A DNA stretch of 64,000 nt, taken from the NCBI GenBank assembly GCA_964609655.1, contig CAZSUA010000003.1, positions 6,103 through 70,102 of the forward strand, written 5' to 3'. A model generated the notes under the pieces. The model was not told the DNA's origin. It saw only the letters and a list, made by a program, of their open reading frames with translations, and searched no databases. Below are positions 44,138 to 51,507 of this stretch, one piece after another. How positions within the stretch are numbered: the first letter of the stretch is position 1; the number at the start of each line of letters is the position of its first letter. The DNA comes from JBBRRP01 sp964609655 (GTDB taxonomy: Bacteria; Myxococcota_A; Polyangia; Polyangiales; Polyangiaceae). The translations under genes were made by a program, and so were the position numbers.

Positions 44138-46297
44138 ATGACGGGAAGTAACGTACGCAAACAAGCGATCTCCGAGGTAGCGGGCCGAAAGGCTATTTCG
44201 GGGCCGGCTCTCGATCAGTCACCCGACTCACTGTTCGGCTGCAACGTCTTCAATTCAGCCGCGATGAAGAAGCACCTTCCCAAAGAAGTGTTTCGCTCAG
44301 TGAAACGTACGATCGACAAAGGCGAACCGCTGAACCCGATGGTTGCCGACACCGTCGCAGCTGCAATGAAAGACTGGGCCACCGTGCTCGGAGCCACGCA
44401 TTTTGCCCATATTTTTTCACCGCTTACCGGTGGGATGGCAGAAAAGCACGACGCCTTTCTTTCGCCGGATGGCGAAGGGGGAGCGCTCGGAGAATTCTCT
44501 GGCAAAGCGCTCATTCAAGGTGAGCCTGATGCTTCAAGCTTTCCGAACGGTGGCATCCGCCAGACTGCCGAGGCACGTGGCTACACGGCATGGGACGTCA
44601 CCAGCCCTGCGTACGTTGTCGATTCGACGCTTTATATTCCGACTGCTTTCGTTTCATGGACCGGCGAAGCACTGGATAAGAAGACTCCCCTGTTGCGTTC
44701 GATGCAGGCCCTGAACCGTCACACCCAGCGCGTGCTGAAGCTGTTCGGGCACGAGAACCCTGCCCAGGTTGTGGCGTACGCCGGTCCTGAACAGGAATAC
44801 TTCCTCGTCGACCGCCTTTTCTTCTTGGCACGCCCCGATCTTCTGAACGCAGGCCGCACGCTTTTTGGCACAAATCCGCCGCGCGGCCAGGAGTTTGAGG
44901 ATCACTACTTCGGTGCGATCCCTGAGCGCGTACTCGCGTACATGGTGGAGGTTGAGCACGAGCTCTTCAAGCTCGGTATTCCAGTGAAGACACGCCACAA
45001 CGAAGTGGCTCCAGGGCAGTTCGAGATTGCGCCCGTGTTCGAGAGCGCCAATATTGCTTCGGACCATCAGCAGCTCACTATGTTCACGATGCGTCGGGTC
45101 GCGGTTCGCCACGGCTTTGAATGCCTGCTTCACGAGAAACCCTTCGCAGGTGTCAACGGCAGCGGGAAACACGTCAATTTCTCGTTCGGCAATTCAACCC
45201 AGGGCAACCTGCTCGATCCCGGCGATACCCCGCACGAGAACGCGCAGTTCCTCGTGTTCTGCAGCGCCGTCATCCGAGCTGTGCACAAGTACGGCGCAGT
45301 GCTGCGCGCCACGATTGCGACGGCCAGCAATGACCACCGCTTGGGTGCGAATGAAGCGCCGCCCGCGATCATCTCCGTCTACCTCGGGGATCAACTCTCG
45401 GACGTGTTCGACCAGCTCAAAGCGGGCGCCGCCAAGTCCTCGCGGACCAAGGGCACCTTGGAAATTGGCGTGGACACGCTGCCGAAGCTTCCTCGGGATG
45501 CAGGCGATCGCAACCGGACGAGTCCATTTGCATTCACGGGTAATCGCTTCGAGTTCCGCGCTGTCGGCGGTGGGCAATCCATCGCTGGGCCACTCATCGC
45601 GCTCAACACGATCGTGGCAGAATCCTTGGATTTCATGGCTACCAAGCTCGAAGCCGCGCTCGGCAGTGGGAAAACGCTGAACGCTGCGATTCAGGGCCTG
45701 CTCACCGAGCTTGCCAATCAGCACGCAGCGGTGATCTTCAACGGCAACGGCTACTCGGCCGAATGGCACGCAGAAGCAGAAAAGCGCGGCTTGCCGAATC
45801 TACGGACCACGGTGGATGCACTCCCAGTTCTCAACGATCCGGAAGTGATCAAGCTCTTCGACAAATACAACGTGCTCACGCCACGCGAGCTTCACAGCCG
45901 CTACGAGATCTACCTCGAGCAATATGTGAAGACCGTCAACGTGGAGGCCAAGCTCGTTGAGAAGCTTGGCAAGACGCAAATCCTGCCAGCAGCCTTGCGC
46001 TACCAGCGCGAGCTCTCGGACGGCATCATCGCGGCCAAGGCGGCTGGGCTCAGCACCAGCACGTCACTGGCGATGGAAGTCACCGGGCTCATCACCAAGC
46101 TGGAACAGAGCTTGAGCGCCCTCGCCGAGGCGGCTGGTCACTCGGGAGCCTCCTTGCTCGAAGAGTGCAAGCATTTGCGCGATAAGGTGCTTCCGGCGAT
46201 GCTGATCGTGCGCGGCAATGCAGATGCGCTTGAAGGCGTGCTGGCTGATGATTGTTGGCCTCTGCCCACGTATCAGGAAATGCTGTTTATTCGCTAA
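44138..46297 (+). CDS. glnN: glutamine synthetase type III
   Basis: This protein of about 719 aa is a GSIII enzyme, far longer than GSI (about 470). It shows the GSIII-specific N-terminus (LFGCNVFNSAAMKKHLPKEVF), the catalytic GPEQEYFLVD, the NRTSPFAFTGNRFEFRAVGG substrate site, and a C-terminal helical extension. It makes glutamine from glutamate and ammonia with ATP. The ATG at 44138 has AAGGAAA at suitable spacing; an in-frame TTG at 44102 is weaker. It stands alone with no PII or ntr genes nearby, so control may be at the leader. Confidence 0.95.
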   Translation: MTGSNVRKQAISEVAGRKAISGPALDQSPDSLFGCNVFNSAAMKKHLPKEVFRSVKRTIDKGEPLNPMVADTVAAAMKDWATVLGATHFAHIFSPLTGGMAEKHDAFLSPDGEGGALGEFSGKALIQGEPDASSFPNGGIRQTAEARGYTAWDVTSPAYVVDSTLYIPTAFVSWTGEALDKKTPLLRSMQALNRHTQRVLKLFGHENPAQVVAYAGPEQEYFLVDRLFFLARPDLLNAGRTLFGTNPPRGQEFEDHYFGAIPERVLAYMVEVEHELFKLGIPVKTRHNEVAPGQFEIAPVFESANIASDHQQLTMFTMRRVAVRHGFECLLHEKPFAGVNGSGKHVNFSFGNSTQGNLLDPGDTPHENAQFLVFCSAVIRAVHKYGAVLRATIATASNDHRLGANEAPPAIISVYLGDQLSDVFDQLKAGAAKSSRTKGTLEIGVDTLPKLPRDAGDRNRTSPFAFTGNRFEFRAVGGGQSIAGPLIALNTIVAESLDFMATKLEAALGSGKTLNAAIQGLLTELANQHAAVIFNGNGYSAEWHAEAEKRGLPNLRTTVDALPVLNDPEVIKLFDKYNVLTPRELHSRYEIYLEQYVKTVNVEAKLVEKLGKTQILPAALRYQRELSDGIIAAKAAGLSTSTSLAMEVTGLITKLEQSLSALAEAAGHSGASLLEECKHLRDKVLPAMLIVRGNADALEGVLADDCWPLPTYQEMLFIR

Positions 46298-46307
46298 TCC
46301 AAGCGTG

Positions 46308-46363
46308 CATTCTTAGGTACCGAGAATGGGGTCGTGATGAAAGTCCGGCCCTTTTTTCTTTTT
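46308..46363 (+). terminator. hairpin with distant T-rich tract after glnN
   Basis: The arms cattct and agaatg (46308-46328) form a six-base stem plus a wobble pair, just past the glnN stop. A T-rich tract (46352-46363) comes 24 bases later. The spacing is longer than a classical intrinsic terminator. Confidence 0.4.
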
Positions 46364-46381
46364 GTCCGTACTAAGTAGCGG

Positions 46382-47200
46382 TTACGCGAGCGGCGCCGTT
46401 TGGTCGCCGATTTCCTGCCGAAAACGCCCGGCATTCTTAAAAAGTTGGTCCAACCGGTCGATCGCCAACTGCGCCAATTCACCGGGTTGGCGACCGAGCG
46501 CACATTCAAGAAAGATGGCCTCGCGTAGGATTGGTTCGTAATCCGCGGCACAGCGCCGCTCCCAGGCTACCTCCGACACATCTTCGCGACGAACGGCCGC
46601 TTCAAAATCAATCAACAGAGCCTCAAGGGGTGCCGGACATACGATCAGATTGTGGAGCTCAGCGTCCCCGTGGGAAAGGCCTGCGGCTTGGAGGGTTCGC
46701 AGGCTGCGAAACGCTTGTTCCAGCAACATCCAGAGGCCGGCGGCTGTTGCCAGATGAAGCTTACGCGCGATCGGCACATTGCTCTCAAACGGTTCGTTAC
46801 CAAACGGCGAGAGGCGATTGTAGGGAGTCCCCGGTAACAGGCAACTACGAAAGACCGAGCTCGTGTGCCCAATCGGCGGCGGCAGACCGAGGATCGTACT
46901 GGCTTCACTCTGGCGATCAAACTCCGTTTTCGGATCCCCGTGCAGGCGCCCCGGAAAGTACGTCTTGCGAAAATGCAACGGATACTGGGCAGCGAGCTGG
47001 AAGCGCGTCCGCGTTTCTTCGCCTGCTATCACGATATCTGCCGACATCAGCGGCAGGCCGTTCGCCTCACGCCGTGTGATCGTTCGCACCACAAAATCCT
47101 GGCGCGGCGCGCGCGCCACCCACGCCGCATATTCGGGCTCCAAACGCACGGAATGCCGGGGCGAAACAGCTACCAGCGTATCGTCTGCATCACGGCTCAT
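46382..47200 (-). CDS. kinase-fold protein (APH/lipopolysaccharide-kinase type)
   Basis: This protein of about 272 aa ends in a kinase-like C-lobe: the catalytic loop SHGDAELHNLIV (HxD with Asn) and the metal motif LIDFEAAV, as in aminoglycoside, choline and LPS-core kinases. The N-terminal part has a lysine-containing HFRKTYFPGRL that could be the nucleotide-binding Lys. ATG 47200 is preferred; a start at 47317 adds 39 residues. A truncated duplicate of its middle lies at 27701-27803. It is divergent from the Ser/Thr kinase-PilZ gene. Its substrate is unknown; a sugar or lipid-linked sugar is plausible. Confidence 0.78.
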   Translation of the reverse strand: MSRDADDTLVAVSPRHSVRLEPEYAAWVARAPRQDFVVRTITRREANGLPLMSADIVIAGEETRTRFQLAAQYPLHFRKTYFPGRLHGDPKTEFDRQSEASTILGLPPPIGHTSSVFRSCLLPGTPYNRLSPFGNEPFESNVPIARKLHLATAAGLWMLLEQAFRSLRTLQAAGLSHGDAELHNLIVCPAPLEALLIDFEAAVRREDVSEVAWERRCAADYEPILREAIFLECALGRQPGELAQLAIDRLDQLFKNAGRFRQEIGDQTAPLA

Positions 47201-47346
47201 TGGACCTACACCAGAGTTATCGGGAATACTCGTCCCCGACAAGCCCCTGCGGAGCCGCACCTTTGTGGTGAATTTCAGCTCCCCCCTAGGGCTCTGCCCC
47301 AAGCGGTCCGTATTCAAGAACTCACCCCCAGCTCATCCCAAGAAAC

Positions 47347-48594
47347 GTGCAACGTCTCGCAGATCCCAAAGTAGGTGACATTGTCGATGGCCGCTACACG
47401 CTCAGTCGCGAGATTGCGCGCGGCGGCGGTGGTGCCGTCTTCCAAGCGGTGCACCAATTCACCAAGCGCCCGGTGGCGGTGAAACTATTAACGAGTCAGC
47501 ACCTGTTGAGCTCTGAGCACAGGGAACGCCTGCTGCGAGAAGCGCAAGCGCTCACCGTGGCGCGGCATCGCAATGTGGTGGAGGTTCTAGACGCTGGCAT
47601 CAGCGCAGCCGGCGGCCCCTACCTGGTAATGGAGCTTCTAGATGGTCGTTCCCTCGATGGCCTCCTGGCGAGCCGCAGGCGTTTGAAAACGGAAGAAGCG
47701 GTGTGGGTGGTGCAACAAATGGCAGCGGCCGTCGCGCGCATGCATCGCCTGGGATTGGTGCACCGTGACGTCAAGCCTGGGAATGCATTTGTCGCACATA
47801 CCGAATCCGGTGAGGAAATTCTCAAACTCTTGGATTACGGCACCACTAGCCTGGCTGACGTGAAAGAAGGTCCACGGATCACGCATCAAAGTGCTCTGAT
47901 CGGTACGCCAGAATACATGGCACCGGAGCAGCTCCTCGGCAGTACGGATCCGGATCCGCGGATCGATGTATATGCGCTCGGGATCAGCCTGTACGAGTGC
48001 TTGAGCGGCGCTGTGCCTTTTGAAGGCACCTTTGGCCAGGTGCTCCTAAAAGTGCACCAATCGTCAGCCCCCTCGCTCGCCGAGAAAGGGGTTGAAGTTA
48101 CTCAAGAAGTACAAAAGCTGGTGGACCTTTGTATAGCCAAGGATGCCGCCCAGCGCCCTCTGAACGCTGGCAAGGTTTGGGATGCCCTCGCAGCTATCGC
48201 GCGCACACTGCCAAGTCCAGACGAATCGCTGCTTGGCATCAAGCCCGCGGAAGTAGCCGTTCCCGCGGAAGGACCGAAGCGGCGGTTCGCGCGGGCTCCC
48301 TACGTGACACCAGTGACCACCATCCAGCACGATGGTGTGCAGTTCTCTGGCCGCAATCAGGATCTCTCGGAGGGTGGCCTCTTGGTGCTCCTCCCGCTCG
48401 CTTGCAAGCCGGAACTCCTCACCTTCGCCGAGTTTGCACTCCCGATCAGCGGACAACTCGTCCGCGTTCCGGTCAAAGGCCGTTGGGTTCAAAGTGCTCG
48501 CATAGCATCGGCCGTGGGTCTCGAATTCACCCAGCTTTCGGACGCTTATCGCGAAGAAATCCATCAGTACGTCACCTCGCTCGTCAATAAATAG
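47347..48594 (+). CDS. Ser/Thr protein kinase fused to a PilZ domain
   Basis: This 415-aa protein has a Hanks-type kinase (residues 13-280): VAVKLLTS with the ATP Lys, catalytic loop VHRDVKPGNAFV, metal motif LDYG (DYG replacing DFG), and GTPEYMAPEQL. The C-terminal domain (about 310-412) has the PilZ c-di-GMP signature: an RRFAR segment, then DLSEGGLLV, then a GRWVQ strand and GLEF. Such fusions link second-messenger binding to protein phosphorylation and are frequent in myxobacteria. The start is GTG at 47347. It has no membrane helix. The flippase gene lies 39 bases downstream and may be co-transcribed. Confidence 0.92.
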   Translation: MQRLADPKVGDIVDGRYTLSREIARGGGGAVFQAVHQFTKRPVAVKLLTSQHLLSSEHRERLLREAQALTVARHRNVVEVLDAGISAAGGPYLVMELLDGRSLDGLLASRRRLKTEEAVWVVQQMAAAVARMHRLGLVHRDVKPGNAFVAHTESGEEILKLLDYGTTSLADVKEGPRITHQSALIGTPEYMAPEQLLGSTDPDPRIDVYALGISLYECLSGAVPFEGTFGQVLLKVHQSSAPSLAEKGVEVTQEVQKLVDLCIAKDAAQRPLNAGKVWDALAAIARTLPSPDESLLGIKPAEVAVPAEGPKRRFARAPYVTPVTTIQHDGVQFSGRNQDLSEGGLLVLLPLACKPELLTFAEFALPISGQLVRVPVKGRWVQSARIASAVGLEFTQLSDAYREEIHQYVTSLVNK

Positions 48595-48633
48595 CGCCGG
48601 CCGCGAACCGCTCCTGCCCAGCAGGTCGACCGA

Positions 48634-50268
48634 ATGAGCCAGCTGGGGCATGACACCCCGTGCATGCATGCCTTGGAAGAAAAAGCAGGCTCACCTGCGC
48701 AACCTCCATCAACCTCCGAAACCGAGAATGACAGAGTCGTGCGCAGTGCGGGGCGCGGGGGTCTAGCGATTGCCTTTGCAAAAATCTATTTTCTGCTGAC
48801 CGGGTTTGCGCAGCAGATGTTGCTGCCCCACGTGTTGGGCGGCATCGCGGGCTACGGTGCCTTCGCCAGCGCGCTCTCGCTCGCGAGCATCACCTACAAC
48901 CCGATCACAACGACCTCGATCCAGAGCGTTAGCCGTGCCCTTTCGCATGCGCCTCAGGAGAGCAAGCCCCACGTGCTCCGACGCTTGCTGGAGCTGCACG
49001 CAATTCTTGCCGTGGTTTCCGCGCTCGGTTTCTTCGTGGCTGCCCCGCGCTTGGCGCTGGTGATCGGTGCCCCGCACATTGTGGGCACGTTGCGGATCCT
49101 GAGCTTGGTGCTCTTCGTTTACTCGATTTACACCCCGCTTGTCGGCGCCCTCAACGCCGAGAAGCGGTTTGTGCACCAGGCGGCCTTCGACATTCTCTCA
49201 GCAACCTTAAGAACGGTTGGACTGCTCGCTGGTGCTGTCTGGTTGAGAGAGCTTTTTGGGGGGATTGCGGAGGGGAACCGCGTGGAGGGCGCGGCCGGCG
49301 GGTTTGTTATCGCGAGCGGGCTGGTGCTAGCGGCGGCGCTGTTGGTGGTTGGTGTCGGAAGGAACCAACCGGGAAGCTTTCAACCGAAGGCGCACCTGCG
49401 TTTCCTGTTGCGCCTTTGGATAGGCCAAGTGCTTTTCAACCTGCTCTTGCAGGCCGATCTCACGCTGCTCCGCTACCTTGCGTCCAGCCGCGCCGTCACA
49501 GCTGGCCTATCGCCCACCGCGGCGGATTCGATGGTGGGCGCCTATCGCTCCATCCAGCTCTTCGCCTTCCTACCTTTTCAGTTACTGGTGGCCCTCACTT
49601 TCGTGATCTTTCCGATGCTGGCGCGTGCCGACGCAGAGGCTGATTCCAAAAAGATCCGCCAATACGTTGAAAACGGTATGCGCATCAGCTTGATTGTCGT
49701 GGGGGGTATGCTGAGCGTGATCGCCGGCCTTTCTGGCCCGCTGCTCAGGCTCGTCTTTCCCTCACCTGCCCCCGAACTCGGGACACGCGCTTTGGGATTG
49801 TTGTCGATTGGATTCGGATTCTTCGCCATTTTTTCGGTACTGACGAGCGTTCTGAACAGCCTCCGCCGGGAACGCGCGAGCCTGATCATTACGTTGGGTG
49901 CGCTCGTGGTGGGCGCCATCTCTGCTTTCTTGTTCAACCAGAACCAACCCTTTGGCGAGGGGCTCTTGATTCGCGTTGCAGCAGGGACCTCAGTTGGTCT
50001 CTTTGTCGCTGCCGTGGCTGCTGCCTGCTACGTCAAGCGGGTTGTTGGGGGCATCGTCTCACCCGTCACGTTCATTAGGACGGCCTCGGTGACCGCAGCA
50101 ACGATCGCTCTGGCGCGGCACCTGCCAGAGGTCGGCAAGCTGGGAACACTCTTGTTCTGTACCATCGCAGGATTCACCTATTTCGTAGCTTTAATCGCAA
50201 CGAAGGAACTTTCCATTGCTGATCTCGAAGTGCTCCGAAAAATCTTTGCACGGCGGCGACACGGCTGA
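48634..50268 (+). CDS. polysaccharide flippase (MOP superfamily, Wzx-like)
   Basis: This 544-aa protein has about twelve to fourteen membrane helices (AIAFAKIYFLLTGFAQQMLL near the N-terminus), with the helix-loop pattern of Wzx/MurJ-type lipid-linked oligosaccharide flippases. The first 40 residues are polar and low complexity. It follows the kinase-PilZ gene closely, consistent with c-di-GMP control of exopolysaccharide export, which is inference. Its stop is five bases from that of the convergent ABC gene. Confidence 0.82.
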   Translation: MSQLGHDTPCMHALEEKAGSPAQPPSTSETENDRVVRSAGRGGLAIAFAKIYFLLTGFAQQMLLPHVLGGIAGYGAFASALSLASITYNPITTTSIQSVSRALSHAPQESKPHVLRRLLELHAILAVVSALGFFVAAPRLALVIGAPHIVGTLRILSLVLFVYSIYTPLVGALNAEKRFVHQAAFDILSATLRTVGLLAGAVWLRELFGGIAEGNRVEGAAGGFVIASGLVLAAALLVVGVGRNQPGSFQPKAHLRFLLRLWIGQVLFNLLLQADLTLLRYLASSRAVTAGLSPTAADSMVGAYRSIQLFAFLPFQLLVALTFVIFPMLARADAEADSKKIRQYVENGMRISLIVVGGMLSVIAGLSGPLLRLVFPSPAPELGTRALGLLSIGFGFFAIFSVLTSVLNSLRRERASLIITLGALVVGAISAFLFNQNQPFGEGLLIRVAAGTSVGLFVAAVAAACYVKRVVGGIVSPVTFIRTASVTAATIALARHLPEVGKLGTLLFCTIAGFTYFVALIATKELSIADLEVLRKIFARRRHG

Positions 50269-50272
50269 AGGC

Positions 50273-51211
50273 CTAAGCGTGTGTTTCCTCAATCGCTTCG
50301 CGCAGAAACAAATCTTCCAGCGTTTCGTGACGTGAGTTGACCTCAGTAATTCGCAAGTTGGCATCCAGCGCATCCCGCAACAACGGAGCCAATCGCTCTT
50401 CGCCTTCCACCTCGACAATCAGCCGCTCCGCAACCCTGCGCGTTTTATGACCCGAGGCCTGACAGCGGGTTTCAAAGCCTGCGTCCGCGCCCAAGAGTGC
50501 CACATCAATTCGACGCACATCGCTCTTCAACAGCGTTCGCAACTCACCACTCACCACGACTTCGCCCTTACGGAGGATCGAGACTTGATCGCAGAGAACC
50601 TCCACATCCGACAGAATGTGGGTCGAGAAGAAAATGGTGCGCCCGCGATGGCGCTGATCGAAAATCAAGTCACGCACCTCCTTGCGCCCGACCGGATCGA
50701 GACCACTCATGGGCTCGTCTAGCACCAGGAGTTCCGGATCGGCCACCAGCGCAGCCGCAAGCCCAGCACGCTGCAACATGCCCTTTGAGAGTCGTCGCAC
50801 CGGACGCTCGGCTGCGTACAAGATCCCGACTTCGTCGAGAACCTGGCGCGTGCGCGCTCCGATCTGCCGCGATGGCATTCCACTCAATCGCGCCGACATT
50901 TCAACAAACTCACGCGGCGAAAGGTAAGGGTAGATATAGGGGTTCTCGGGCAGAAAACCGAGGCGAGCGCGTGCCTTGCGCGTCCCGACGGGAAGCCCAA
51001 ATAAAGAAGCCTGCCCCGAAGTGGGAGCGATCAACCCGGTCAGGATCTTGATAGTGGTGGTCTTCCCGGCACCATTTGGCCCCAGAAATCCAAAAATCGA
51101 ACCCCGCGGCACATCGAAGGACACTCCCCTCACGGCGTCCACCCGACGCATCCAGAACCCTTGGCGAAAAGATTTGCGCAAGTCTTTTACAGTGATCAGT
51201 AGCTCAGCCAA
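50273..51211 (-). CDS. ABC transporter ATP-binding protein
   Basis: This 312-aa ATPase has Walker A GPNGAGKTT (about 44), signature RRLSKGMLQRAGLAAAL, Walker B LLVLDEPMSGLDP and switch His FFSTHIL, with a C-terminal DUF4162-like region. It is of the CcmA/drug- or gliding-type exporter class. The start is TTG at 51211, supported by GAGG six bases upstream. The permease partner is not in the window, so it must be elsewhere or lost. Confidence 0.9.
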   Translation of the reverse strand: MAELLITVKDLRKSFRQGFWMRRVDAVRGVSFDVPRGSIFGFLGPNGAGKTTTIKILTGLIAPTSGQASLFGLPVGTRKARARLGFLPENPYIYPYLSPREFVEMSARLSGMPSRQIGARTRQVLDEVGILYAAERPVRRLSKGMLQRAGLAAALVADPELLVLDEPMSGLDPVGRKEVRDLIFDQRHRGRTIFFSTHILSDVEVLCDQVSILRKGEVVVSGELRTLLKSDVRRIDVALLGADAGFETRCQASGHKTRRVAERLIVEVEGEERLAPLLRDALDANLRITEVNSRHETLEDLFLREAIEETHA

Positions 51212-51507
51212 CGGAACCTCTGGTTGGGTTCAAGTGTAGCCGAGTCGGAGGCCCCATCGCGAGATTTGAGCACGTCATCGCCCGGCGAGTGCTTGGCGAC
51301 AAGCTCCTTGGCTAATAGGCCGGTGGGAAATTATCCTGTCGCGAAGGGTTGACCCTTAAGCGAACGCTCGGGACACCTCCAGCGCACTGAAATCCCCAGA
51401 TTTAGGGCTTACCCTGCGGTACTCAGCGCAGAAAAAGTGTTACAAGAGCCCGGCCTTCGCACCCAAACCCGACCGGGTGAAGCCATCGGTCAAAGGATAT
51501 GCACAGC

